DNA from: JADGRA01 sp052143535
Lineage (GTDB): Bacteria; Myxococcota; Myxococcia; Myxococcales; Myxococcaceae
Direction of reading: 5' to 3'
NCBI GenBank assembly: GCA_052143535.1
Contig: JBKQSS010000080.1
Location: 55,960-119,959 of the forward strand
DNA length: 64,000 nt
Numbering within the stretch: the stretch's first letter is position 1; the number at the start of each line of letters is the position of its first letter. The notes beneath the pieces are model-generated. The model was not told the origin of the DNA. It worked only from the letters and a program-made list of their open reading frames with translations, and ran no database searches. The position numbers and the translations under genes were made by a program. Shown piece by piece: positions 49,978-58,065 of the stretch.

Positions 49978-50577
49978 GTGGAGGCGCTTTTCGAGGAGCT
50001 TGCGACTCAGCTTCGGGAGCACCCCGGGCGCCCCCTGGACTTGCCGGGGGTGGCCTGGCGCGAGGCAGCGGTGATGGTGCCGCTCACCTTCCGTGAGGGA
50101 AGTCCCCGCATCCTCTTCACCCTGAGGCCCGAGTCGCTGAGGCGGCATGGGGGGCAAATCTCATTCCCAGGCGGCGTCCGGGACCCCGGGGACTTAACGC
50201 CGCTTCACGCGGCGCTGCGCGAGCTGCAGGAGGAAGTGGGGGTGGAAGCCCAGCGCGTCGAGGTGCTGGGGATGCTGGACGAAATCCCCACCATCACCGA
50301 CTTCCGAGTCGTCCCCTTCGTTGGACGGCTGACTCCGGGCACCGTGCTTCAGCCGGACCCAGAGGAGATTGCCGAGCTCATCGAGGTGCCTTTGGGCGTC
50401 CTCCTCGAGCCGGCCCGGCAGAGAGTGGAACGTCACTTCATCCGCGGCGCGGAGCGGGACATCTACTTCTTCGAGTATGCCGGACACACCATTTGGGGTG
50501 CGACGGCCCGCATTCTCCGAAACCTTCTGGACCAGGCGGCGGAGCTGCCCGCCTGGAAGGAGCTGCGTCGACCATGA
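49978..50577 (+). CDS. Nudix CoA pyrophosphatase
   Basis: 199 residues from GTG 49978. The Nudix region reads LRRHGGQISFPGGVRDPGDL followed by AALRELQEEVG. The HxGQISFPGG stretch before the Nudix box is the signature of coenzyme A diphosphatases (NudL/PCD1 group). It probably splits CoA or its derivatives into adenosine 3',5'-bisphosphate and a 4'-phosphopantetheine compound. The overlap with the next gene (ATGA) suggests a common transcript with manC. Confidence 0.9.
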   Translation: MEALFEELATQLREHPGRPLDLPGVAWREAAVMVPLTFREGSPRILFTLRPESLRRHGGQISFPGGVRDPGDLTPLHAALRELQEEVGVEAQRVEVLGMLDEIPTITDFRVVPFVGRLTPGTVLQPDPEEIAELIEVPLGVLLEPARQRVERHFIRGAERDIYFFEYAGHTIWGATARILRNLLDQAAELPAWKELRRP

Positions 50578-51638
50578 AATTCTACCCAGTGGTGATGGCG
50601 GGCGGCTCGGGGACGCGCTTCTGGCCGCTCTCCAGGGCGCGCCATCCCAAGCAGTTTCTCCCGCTCGTCTCGGGCAAGCCGCTTTTGGTGGAGACGGTGG
50701 CCAGGCTGAAGGGGCTGGCCACGCCAGCGCAGACCTACGTGGTGTGCGGCCCCACCCACGCCGCCCTGGCGCGCCGGCTGCTCAAAGGCGTGCCGCCCCG
50801 AAATGTGCTGGTCGAGCCGGTGGCCCGCAACACCGCGCCGGCCATCGCCTTGGCCACCTGGGTGATTGGCGCCCGGGAGCCGGAGGCGGTGCTGGCGGTG
50901 CTGCCCTCGGACCATCACGTGGCGGACTCTCGCGGCTTTCGGGCCGTGCTGCGACGCGCGGCCCAGCTGGCCCGCTCTGGGCAACTGGTGACGGTGGGCA
51001 TCAAGCCCACCCGGGCCGAAACCGGCTACGGCTACATTCGCCTCGGGGCGCCCTTGGGCGAGGGCGCCTTCCGCGTGCAGGCTTTCGTCGAGAAGCCGGA
51101 CCCAGTGACGGCCGCCGAGTATGTGAGCTCCAAGGAGTACCTCTGGAACGGCGGAATTTTCGTCTTCACCGCCAGGGCCATGCGGGAGGCCTTCGCCCGC
51201 CACCTCCCCGAGGTGGCCGAAACGATGGAGCGACTCGTCCCGCGCCTCGGCACCCGCGGCTTCTCGGCCGCCCTGGCCAAAGCCTTCCCCCGGCTGCCCT
51301 CGGTGTCGGTCGACTACGGGGTGATGGAGAAGGCGCGCAACATCGCCGTCGTCCCAGGGGACTTTGGTTGGTCCGACGTGGGCAGCTTCGCCGCCATCGC
51401 CGAAGTCCGGCCCCTGGACGCCGACGGCAACGTGGTGGTGGGCGGGCAAACGCTGGTGCTCGATTCGGCTGGGTGCGTGGTGCTCGGGTCGGGGCGGACC
51501 CTGGCGGTGCTGGGGATGCGCGACACGGTGGTGGTAGATGCGGGGGACGCGGTGCTGGTGGTCCCGCGCGAGCGAAGCCAGGACGTCCGTCAGGTGGTCG
51601 AGGCGCTCCGGCTCAAACGGCTGACGCGTGCGCTGTAG
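50574..51638 (+). CDS. manC: Mannose-1-phosphate guanylyltransferase
   Basis: 354 residues from ATG 50574, which overlaps the Nudix stop. The nucleotidyltransferase motif AGGSGTRFWPLSRARHPKQF, with FVEKPD, LWNGGIF and DFGWSDVGSF, is typical of GDP-mannose pyrophosphorylases. It lacks the C-terminal isomerase domain of the long bifunctional enzymes, so it is the single-function short type. It makes GDP-mannose from mannose-1-phosphate and GTP, and the adjacent phosphomutase gene supplies the substrate. This pair would feed mannose-containing envelope polymers. Confidence 0.94.
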   Translation: MKFYPVVMAGGSGTRFWPLSRARHPKQFLPLVSGKPLLVETVARLKGLATPAQTYVVCGPTHAALARRLLKGVPPRNVLVEPVARNTAPAIALATWVIGAREPEAVLAVLPSDHHVADSRGFRAVLRRAAQLARSGQLVTVGIKPTRAETGYGYIRLGAPLGEGAFRVQAFVEKPDPVTAAEYVSSKEYLWNGGIFVFTARAMREAFARHLPEVAETMERLVPRLGTRGFSAALAKAFPRLPSVSVDYGVMEKARNIAVVPGDFGWSDVGSFAAIAEVRPLDADGNVVVGGQTLVLDSAGCVVLGSGRTLAVLGMRDTVVVDAGDAVLVVPRERSQDVRQVVEALRLKRLTRAL

Positions 51639-51649
51639 AAGAGGAAGCC

Positions 51650-53014
51650 ATGCACTCACACATTTTTCGGGAGTACGACATTCGCGGCTTGGTGGACACC
51701 GACCTCACCGACGAGGTGGTGGAGCTGCTCGGTCGCGGCCTAGGCACCGTCATCCGCAGAAAGGGCGGCCACAGCGCCACGGTGGGCCGGGATTGCCGAG
51801 AGTCGAGCCCTCGCTTTCGCGACGCGCTCTGCGCCGGCCTGATGGCCACCGGGCTGGATGTGCTCGACGTCGGCGTCGTCCCCACCCCGCTGACCTACTT
51901 CGCCGCCAACACCCTGCCTGTCGACGGGCTGGCGATGATTACCGGAAGCCACAACCCGCCCGAGTACAACGGATTCAAAGTCGGCCACGGGAGGACGACG
52001 CTCCACGGACACGAGATTCAGGCCCTCCGCCAACTGATGGAGGCCAGGGACTTCGAGAGCGGCCGCACCGGGCACCTGACGCCGTTCGACATCGTCACCC
52101 CCTACCTCCACTTCATCCGCCAGACGGTGCACATGGGTCGCTCGATGCGAGTGGTCATCGACGCCGGAAACGGCACCGGCGGAGAGGTGGCAGTCCCGCT
52201 GTTTCGCAGCATGGGCTTCGAGGTGGTGCCGCTCTTTTGCGACATGGACGCCCGCTTCCCCAACCACCACCCCGACCCCACCGTGCCGGCCAACCTTCAG
52301 GACCTCATCGCTGCGGTGCGCCGGGAGAAGGCCGAGGTGGGAATTGCCTACGACGGCGATGCCGACCGGATTGGCGTCATTGACGACAAGGGCCAGGTGC
52401 TGTGGGGAGACCAGCTGATGATTCTCTTCGCGCGCAATGTCCTGGCCGAGGTCCCAGGGAGCGCCATCGTCGGCGAGGTGAAGTGCAGCGCCACCCTCTA
52501 CGAGGAGATTGCGTTGCGAGGCGGAAAGCCCATCATGTGGAAGGCCGGGCACAGCCTCATCAAAGCGAAGATGAAGGAAACCGACGCCCAGCTGGCCGGG
52601 GAGATGAGCGGCCACATTTTCTTCAAGCACCGCTACTTCGGCTTCGATGACGCGGTCTACGCCAGCGCGCGGCTGCTCGAGATTCTCACCCACACCGACC
52701 GTCCGCTGAGCGAGCTGTTGGCCGATGTGCCGAAGACCTACGCCAGCCCGGAAATTCGCTTCGACGTGCCGGAGGAGAAGAAGTTCGCGCTGGTGCGCCG
52801 CGCCACCGAGCTGCTCCGGACGGCGGGGCACGACATCATCGACGTCGACGGGGTGCGGGTGACGTTCGCCGACGGCTGGGGGCTCATCCGGGCCTCCAAT
52901 ACCCAGCCCCTGTTGGTGTTGCGTTTCGAGGCCCGGACCGAGAAGCGCCTGGCTGAAATCCAGAAGCTCATCGAGTCCACTGTGGCGCGCGCGCAGCGAG
53001 AACTCGGCGGCTGA
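51650..53014 (+). CDS. Phosphomannomutase/phosphoglucomutase
   Basis: 454 residues from ATG 51650 with GAGGAAG just upstream. It is an alpha-D-phosphohexomutase: the phosphoserine loop is ITGSHNPPEYNGFK, the metal loop YDGDADRIGVIDD, and the sugar loop AGEMSGHIFFKHR, followed by the phosphate-binding RASNTQPLLVLRFE. The set matches AlgC/ManB-like enzymes that convert hexose-6-phosphate to hexose-1-phosphate. It is 11 bases after manC, so the two steps to GDP-mannose are encoded together. Confidence 0.94.
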   Translation: MHSHIFREYDIRGLVDTDLTDEVVELLGRGLGTVIRRKGGHSATVGRDCRESSPRFRDALCAGLMATGLDVLDVGVVPTPLTYFAANTLPVDGLAMITGSHNPPEYNGFKVGHGRTTLHGHEIQALRQLMEARDFESGRTGHLTPFDIVTPYLHFIRQTVHMGRSMRVVIDAGNGTGGEVAVPLFRSMGFEVVPLFCDMDARFPNHHPDPTVPANLQDLIAAVRREKAEVGIAYDGDADRIGVIDDKGQVLWGDQLMILFARNVLAEVPGSAIVGEVKCSATLYEEIALRGGKPIMWKAGHSLIKAKMKETDAQLAGEMSGHIFFKHRYFGFDDAVYASARLLEILTHTDRPLSELLADVPKTYASPEIRFDVPEEKKFALVRRATELLRTAGHDIIDVDGVRVTFADGWGLIRASNTQPLLVLRFEARTEKRLAEIQKLIESTVARAQRELGG

Positions 53015-53039
53015 CGAGGCCTGGACTAGAGTTCCCCAG

Positions 53040-53543
53040 ATGGAGCCGACGGATTCCACCGTTCCCCCGCTGGTCGGGCTCATCATGGGCAGCAAGAGCG
53101 ACTGGGAATTCCTCCAGCCGGCGGCCAAGGTGCTCACCGAGCTGGGCGTGCCTTTCGAGGCGAAGGTGGTGTCGGCGCACCGGACGCCGGACTACATGTA
53201 CGAGTACGCCGAGGGGGCCGAGGAGCAGGGGCTGTTGGTCATCATCGCCGCGGCCGGAGGTGCCGCTCACCTGCCCGGCATGGTGGCGGCCAAGACGCTG
53301 GTGCCGGTGCTCGGGGTGCCCGTCCCGGCCACCGCCTTGCACGGGGTGGACGCGCTGCTCTCGATGGTGCAAATGCCGAAGGGCGTCCCGGTGGGGACGC
53401 TGGCCATCGGCAAGCCGGGGGCCGCCAACGCCGGCCTTTTGGCCGCGGAAATAGTCGGCCTCATCCATCCGGAGGTCCGCCAGCGCCTCCGGGCTTGGCG
53501 CGAAGCGCGCACTCGGGAGGCACGCGAGAGCGAGCTTCCATGA
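53040..53543 (+). CDS. purE: 5-(carboxyamino)imidazole ribonucleotide mutase
   Basis: 167 residues. It moves the carboxylate of N5-CAIR to CAIR in purine synthesis. Family blocks are LIMGSKSDWEF, VVSAHRTPDYMYEY, AAAGGAAHLPGMVA and VLGVPVPATALHGVDALLSM. The presence of purK directly behind, with an ATGA overlap, fits the class I bacterial route. The length and ATG 53040 are normal. Confidence 0.96.
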   Translation: MEPTDSTVPPLVGLIMGSKSDWEFLQPAAKVLTELGVPFEAKVVSAHRTPDYMYEYAEGAEEQGLLVIIAAAGGAAHLPGMVAAKTLVPVLGVPVPATALHGVDALLSMVQMPKGVPVGTLAIGKPGAANAGLLAAEIVGLIHPEVRQRLRAWREARTREARESELP

Positions 53544-54685
53544 GCGTCATCCTTCCCGGAAGTACGCTCGGCATCCTCGGGGGCGGGCAGCTTGGGAGGA
53601 TGACGGCCATGGCGGCGCGCTCCTTGGGCTACCACCTGGCCGCGCTCGACCCGGACCCCTCCTGCGCGGCGCGCTTCGTCGTCGAGAGCTGCATCACCGC
53701 CAGCTTCGACGACGTGGAGGCGGCTCGAGAGCTGGCGCGCCAAAGCCAAGTGGTCACGGTGGAGATTGAGAAAATCTCGGTGGACGCTCTGCGCGCCGTC
53801 CAGGCGCTGGTGCCGATGCGGCCCGGACCGGACGTCCTCTTCACCATCCAGGACCGCGCTCGACAGAAGGACTGGCTCGCCGCCCACGGCTTCCCGGTGG
53901 GCCCGTACCGAAAAGCAGCCACCGAGGCCGAGGTGCTGTCGGCGGTCCGCGAGCTGGGGGGCAAGGCCTACGTCAAGTCCACCCGGGGCGGCTATGACGG
54001 GCGCGGTCAAGCGGTGGTGCGCTCGCTTTCGGACGTCCCTGCGGCCTGGGCTTCCTTGGGCGGCGGCCCGGTGGTGGTGGAGCAAGCGCTGGCCCTCCGC
54101 CAGGAGCTGTCGGTGCTGGTGGCCCGTCGTCCCTCGGGAGAGGCAAGGGCCTACCCGCCGGCGCTCAACCACCACGTGCGCGGCATTCTCGAGTGGAGCG
54201 TGCTTCCCGGCCCCTTCCCCCAAAGCCTGTCGCGGGCGGCCGAGGAGGTGACGACGGCCATCGCCCTGGCCCTCGGGGTGGAAGGGCTTTTGGTGGCCGA
54301 ATTCTTCTGCACCGAGGAGGGCCAGTTGCTCGTCAACGAGCTCGCGCCGCGGCCCCACAACACCTTCCACACCACCGAGGTGGCCTGCGCCACCAGCCAA
54401 TTTGAACAGGCGACGCGCGCGGTGTGCGACTTGCCGCTCGGCTCCACCGAGGTGCTGGCCCCGGCCGCCATCGTCAACCTCCTCGGAGAGTTGTGGCTCA
54501 AGCCGGAGCCTCCGCACTTCGACGCCGCGCTGTCCCTCCCCGGCGTCACCGTGCACCTCTACGGCAAACGCGTGGCCCGCCCGGGCCGCAAAATGGGCCA
54601 CCTCTCGGCCATTGCCGCCACGCCCGAGGAGGCGTTGCGCAAGGTGCAGGAAGCCCGGCGTCGGCTGGGGCGGGAAGCGGCCTAA
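53540..54685 (+). CDS. purK: N5-carboxyaminoimidazole ribonucleotide synthase
   Basis: 381 residues from ATG 53540, overlapping the purE stop. An ATP-grasp ligase that makes N5-CAIR from AIR, ATP and bicarbonate. LGILGGGQLGRMTAMAA at the start, YVKSTRGGYDGRGQ and VNELAPRPHNTFHTTEVA are the purK hallmarks. The C-terminal end is of the normal length. It is convergent with the DoxX-like gene, with a 25-base gap. Confidence 0.96.
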   Translation: MSVILPGSTLGILGGGQLGRMTAMAARSLGYHLAALDPDPSCAARFVVESCITASFDDVEAARELARQSQVVTVEIEKISVDALRAVQALVPMRPGPDVLFTIQDRARQKDWLAAHGFPVGPYRKAATEAEVLSAVRELGGKAYVKSTRGGYDGRGQAVVRSLSDVPAAWASLGGGPVVVEQALALRQELSVLVARRPSGEARAYPPALNHHVRGILEWSVLPGPFPQSLSRAAEEVTTAIALALGVEGLLVAEFFCTEEGQLLVNELAPRPHNTFHTTEVACATSQFEQATRAVCDLPLGSTEVLAPAAIVNLLGELWLKPEPPHFDAALSLPGVTVHLYGKRVARPGRKMGHLSAIAATPEEALRKVQEARRRLGREAA

Positions 54686-54710
54686 AGCGGACGGAGGCCC
54701 AAAGCGGCGG

Positions 54711-55142
54711 TCAGCTGGCCGACGGCTTTCCGCTGGCCGGCTGGGCACGCGCCTTCAAGAGGGGCACAAAGGCGTCGCGGTAGCTCCAGGCCAGAAAAAC
54801 TTCCAGCACCAGCACCGCCACCGCCAACGGAAGGCCGGCCGGGTGGAGGAAGGCGTGGAAGAAGAGAATATTCACCACAATCGGCGCGAGCGCGGTGAGC
54901 GCCAGAGGGACGAAGCGTCCGGACAGCAACAGAAGCCCGGACAGCGTCTCGACGGCTTTCAACAGTGGGTAGAAGTAGCCCGTGGCGAAGAGCGCTCCGG
55001 CGAAAGCCAGGGCCCCCGGCGGTAACGAGCCGGGCGCGGGCGGCGGGGGCGGATCGGGAATGAAGTGGAAGAAGCCGTTGAGGCCGAAGACGAAAAAAAT
55101 AAGGCCAAGCAGCAGGCGGGCGGCGACGGGGAGGTAGCGCAT
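54711..55142 (-). CDS. DoxX-like membrane protein
   Basis: 143 residues with four membrane segments. MRYLPVAARLLLGLIFFVFG opens the DoxX family pattern, and a Pro-rich loop (PDPPPPPAPGSLPPG) separates the first two helices. DoxX relatives are linked to thiosulfate oxidation or oxidative stress, but the role is uncertain. ATG 55142 is preferred to GTG 55148 because of AGGGAAA upstream. It is divergent from a LysR regulator, which may control it. Confidence 0.82.
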   Translation of the reverse strand: MRYLPVAARLLLGLIFFVFGLNGFFHFIPDPPPPPAPGSLPPGALAFAGALFATGYFYPLLKAVETLSGLLLLSGRFVPLALTALAPIVVNILFFHAFLHPAGLPLAVAVLVLEVFLAWSYRDAFVPLLKARAQPASGKPSAS

Positions 55143-55176
55143 GGCCACTTTCCCTAACGGGCGGTTTGTCTCTGGG

Positions 55177-55218
55177 ACAGTTTTTCCTCAAGGGATAGAC
55201 TGTTGTCGCTGTGACAAC
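55177..55218. promoter_or_regulatory. Inverted repeats in the DoxX/LysR divergent gap
   Basis: ACAGT (55177-55181) and ACTGT (55199-55203) form a 17-base-spaced dyad. GTTGTC (55202-55207) and GACAAC (55213-55218) form a perfect 6-bp inverted repeat that covers the GTG start of the regulator at 55211. Such sites fit LysR-type operator and self-control, but binding is inferred. Confidence 0.45.
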
Positions 55219-56164
55219 TCCCGATTTGAATCACGTCGCCGTCTTCGTCCGGGTGGTGGACACGGGCAGCTTCACCGCCGCCGCCTCGGCCCTCGGGTTG
55301 CCCAAATCGAGCGTCAGCCGAAGCGTCGCCCGGCTCGAGGGGGAGCTCGGCGTGCGGCTGTTGCAGCGTACCACCCGCAGCGTGCACCTCACCGACGCCG
55401 GCCACGCCTACTACGACGGGGTGGCCCGTGCCCTGTCAGGCCTGGAGGAGGCCCAGGCGGCGGTCTCGGCCATGCAGGCCAAGCCCCAAGGGACGGTGCG
55501 CGTCACCACCGCCGTCGACATTGGGGTGAATGTGGTGGCCGGGCTGGTGGCGCGCTTCGTGCGGCAAAACCCGGACATCCACGTGGAGATGGTGCTCACC
55601 GGCCGCCTCGTCAACCTGGTGGATGAGGGCGTGGACCTGGCGGTGCGCGCCGGCAAGCTGGATGACTCCTCACTGGTGGCCCGCCGGGTGGGGACGCTGG
55701 AGGCCCGGCTGCACGCCGCGCCCGGCTACCTGCGCCGCCACGGGACGCCCAAGACGGTGGCGGAGCTGGCCCGTCATGACTGCGTCCTGTTCCGCGCTCG
55801 CCGCGGGCAAAGCACCTGGGAGCTGGTGGGGCCGAAGGGCGTGGAGCGGGTGGACGTCTCGGGTAGGGTGTCCGCCGACGACTATGCCTTCGTCCGCCAG
55901 ATGCTCCTGGCCGGGGGCGGCATTGGGCTCGTGCCCTGGACGACGTGCGCCCAGGACGTTGACCGCGGGCGGCTGGTGCGGGTGCTGGAGGAGTATGCCG
56001 CGCCGGGCGGGGCGCTCCACGTCGTCTACCCCTCCTCCCGCTACGTGCCCCAGCGCGTCGCCCTGCTGCGCGACTTCTTGGTGCAGGGCCTTCTGGAGCG
56101 GACCCAAAGCTGTGACGCCAAGGACGCTGGGCGAAGGACCGCGTCCCGGGCCGTTACTGGTTGA
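55211..56164 (+). CDS. LysR-type transcriptional regulator
   Basis: 317 residues from GTG 55211. The N-terminal winged helix is clear: FVRVVDTGSFTAAASALGLP then KSSVSRSVARLEGELGVRLL and RTTRSVHLTDAG. The rest is the periplasmic-binding-like effector domain. It belongs to the CrgA-like group by its general pattern. It is divergent from the DoxX-like gene. Its last 11 bases overlap the convergent TonB gene. The effector is unknown. Confidence 0.92.
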   Translation: MTTPDLNHVAVFVRVVDTGSFTAAASALGLPKSSVSRSVARLEGELGVRLLQRTTRSVHLTDAGHAYYDGVARALSGLEEAQAAVSAMQAKPQGTVRVTTAVDIGVNVVAGLVARFVRQNPDIHVEMVLTGRLVNLVDEGVDLAVRAGKLDDSSLVARRVGTLEARLHAAPGYLRRHGTPKTVAELARHDCVLFRARRGQSTWELVGPKGVERVDVSGRVSADDYAFVRQMLLAGGGIGLVPWTTCAQDVDRGRLVRVLEEYAAPGGALHVVYPSSRYVPQRVALLRDFLVQGLLERTQSCDAKDAGRRTASRAVTG

Positions 56165-56894
56165 GGGCGAAGATGTAGCTGTAGCGCAAGTCAGTGGCCA
56201 CCGGCTTTCCGCCCTTGGTGGCTGGCTTGAAGCGCGCCCTTAGGACAGCGCCCCGGGCCGCCTCGTTGAGGCCATAGCCCGGTCCGGACACCACCTGCGC
56301 GGCGCTGACGTGCCCGTCGACCTCGACGGTGATGGCCAGCACCACCTGGCCCTCGATGCCGAGCTTCTTGGCCTGCTTCGGGTAAATCTCCTCGCCGCCA
56401 ATCGCCTCCAGTAGCTCGGGCGGCGTGTCCACCAGGTACAGCGGCGCGTAGCCCGGCCGCACGCTGCTTGGCGCCACGGCCTGCTCGGCCGGCTTTCCCG
56501 CAAGGGTGTTGCCCACCGGCACGGCCACCGCGCTGGCGGTGGTGGTGGACTCGAGCGTCAGGCCCACCACCACCGGGGGCGGCGGACCCACAGGAGGCGG
56601 CGTGTCGTTGGGCGGGGGTGCTTCGGCCCGGGCCGGCTTCCGGGGGGCAACCACCGACAGCTTGGGGCGCAGCCGCGGCTCGGTTTTGGGAGGGGGCTCT
56701 GGGGGGTGCTCTTTGGGCGGCTCCACCTCCACCACCACCAGCTCCGAGGGCCGTGGCCGGCTGGCCGCCGCGGGCAGCCGCGCCCGGGCCGCGAGCAGCA
56801 GCCCCAAGCCGTGCAGCAAGAGCGAGGCCCCGAGGAAGAGGAGGAGCGAATGTCGCCGCAGCGGCGCGGCGAAGGGCACCACCGCGACGCTCAC
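56154..56894 (-). CDS. tonB: TonB energy transducer
   Basis: 246 residues. One N-terminal membrane helix (LLLFLGASLLLHGLGLLLA) is followed by a Pro-rich span (PPKEHPPEPPPKTEPRLRP and more) and a C-terminal TonB domain (GGEEIYPKQAKKLGIEGQVV, with the YP motif, then RARFKPATKGGKPVATDLRY). It links the ExbBD motor to outer-membrane receptors. GTG 56894 overlaps the ExbD stop (GTGA). It is the second TonB-type protein of the window, separate from the one in the B12 operon. Confidence 0.93.
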   Translation of the reverse strand: MSVAVVPFAAPLRRHSLLLFLGASLLLHGLGLLLAARARLPAAASRPRPSELVVVEVEPPKEHPPEPPPKTEPRLRPKLSVVAPRKPARAEAPPPNDTPPPVGPPPPVVVGLTLESTTTASAVAVPVGNTLAGKPAEQAVAPSSVRPGYAPLYLVDTPPELLEAIGGEEIYPKQAKKLGIEGQVVLAITVEVDGHVSAAQVVSGPGYGLNEAARGAVLRARFKPATKGGKPVATDLRYSYIFALNQ

Positions 56895-57334
56895 GGCGCT
56901 TCGGTGCCTCGCGAGGGGTGGGCCCGCGTGTCCTTCTCGATGTTGAGCGCGAAGCGGGACACTCCCTCGCCCTTCACCACGTCGATGAGGTGCATCACCT
57001 CGCCGTAGGGGAGGGCCTGGTCCGCGCTGAGGATGGCCCGGGTCTCGGCGTCCTTCTTGACGCTCTCGGCCACCTTCGAGCGCAGTTGCGCCTCGGAGAC
57101 TTCCTCGCCGTCCAGGAAGAGCCGACCCTGCCGGTCCATCACCACCGCCAAAAGGCCCTGCACCGTCTCACCGGCGTTGGCCGCCCGGGGAAGGTCCACC
57201 TCCATCGTTTCACGGACAATGAAGTTGGCGGTGACCATGAAAATAATCAGCAGCACCAGCACCACGTCCACCAAGGGGGTGACGTTGATGCCGGTAATCT
57301 CGTCGTCACCGCTGTCCTGGAGTTGCGCTGCCAT
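56891..57334 (-). CDS. exbD: ExbD/TolR proton-channel protein
   Basis: 147 residues. A single membrane segment carries the essential acidic residue Asp23 in NVTPLVDVVLVLLIIFMVTA, followed by a periplasmic domain with GRLFLDGEEV. It forms the motor with ExbB and hands energy to TonB. Its ATG shares one base with the ExbB stop, and its stop overlaps the tonB start, so the three are coupled. Confidence 0.95.
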   Translation of the reverse strand: MAAQLQDSGDDEITGINVTPLVDVVLVLLIIFMVTANFIVRETMEVDLPRAANAGETVQGLLAVVMDRQGRLFLDGEEVSEAQLRSKVAESVKKDAETRAILSADQALPYGEVMHLIDVVKGEGVSRFALNIEKDTRAHPSRGTEAP

Positions 57335-58056
57335 CAGCTGCCCTCGGCCGCGCCACGGGAAGGACGTCCGGGCTGCGTCGCCTCGGCCCGGGCCCGCATC
57401 GCCCCCACCAGCGCGTAGCCGAGGGCCTGGGTTCGGTTCACCAGCGTCTTCAACCAGCGAGTGAAGGCGTTGTAGGCCACCACCGCCGGGATGGCCACGC
57501 CCAGGCCGACGGCGGTGGCCACCAGTGCCTCGGAGATGCCGGCCATCACCGTCTGCTGGATGGCGCTGCCTTTGATGGCCACTGCGCCGAGGTCGTTGAA
57601 GGCCTTAATAATGCCGAGCACCGTCCCAAACAGTCCGACGAAGGGGGCATTGCTACCCAGCGTGCCGAGAAAGGACAGGAAACGCTCGTAGCGGGCCCGC
57701 TCCCGCGCCAACACGCTGAGCAGCACCTCCTCCACGGTGTCTGGGCCCTGAGGTGCCGCTTGCAGCATTTCCCGCACCACCACCGCCTCCATTCCGGTCT
57801 GTCCCTCCAGCGCCTGGGCCGCGCGGTCGAGCTCACCGCGGGCCAGCCAGCTGGCCAGCTGCTCGCCGTGGCGCAGCCGCTGCGAGCCGAAGAAGACGGC
57901 TCGCTCGAGCATCACCGCAAACGACGCCACCGAGAGCGCCACCAACAGCCAGAGCACCCACTCGGCGGAGCTCAGCGTCAGCCTCAGCAGCTTGGCCGTG
58001 AGCCACCCGAGCGAGGGGTTTTGCACCTGCGCCCACAGCAGCATGGAAGAAGTCAT
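57334..58056 (-). CDS. exbB: ExbB/TolQ/MotA-family proton-channel protein
   Basis: 240 residues with three membrane segments. The family core reads FLSFLGTLGSNAPFVGLFGT, VLGIIKAFNDLGA and ISEALVATAVGLGVAIPAVV. It belongs to the ExbB group by its neighbours tonB and exbD. ATG 58056 lies just past the tamB stop, with AAGGGCGG overlapping that stop, so it may be co-transcribed with tamA and tamB. Confidence 0.95.
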   Translation of the reverse strand: MTSSMLLWAQVQNPSLGWLTAKLLRLTLSSAEWVLWLLVALSVASFAVMLERAVFFGSQRLRHGEQLASWLARGELDRAAQALEGQTGMEAVVVREMLQAAPQGPDTVEEVLLSVLARERARYERFLSFLGTLGSNAPFVGLFGTVLGIIKAFNDLGAVAIKGSAIQQTVMAGISEALVATAVGLGVAIPAVVAYNAFTRWLKTLVNRTQALGYALVGAMRARAEATQPGRPSRGAAEGS

Positions 58057-58065
58057 CAGCCGCCC

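Noticed and set aside
46855..50157. 1100-codon minus-strand frame, apparently a longer MltF
   Set aside because: Upstream of 48909 it is antisense to uppP and the Nudix gene and lacks family character; the signal peptide begins at 48909.
50369..53014. 881-codon frame suggesting a fusion with the phosphomannomutase
   Set aside because: The first part is a shadow of the Nudix and manC genes; the mutase has its own ATG and ribosome site at 51650.
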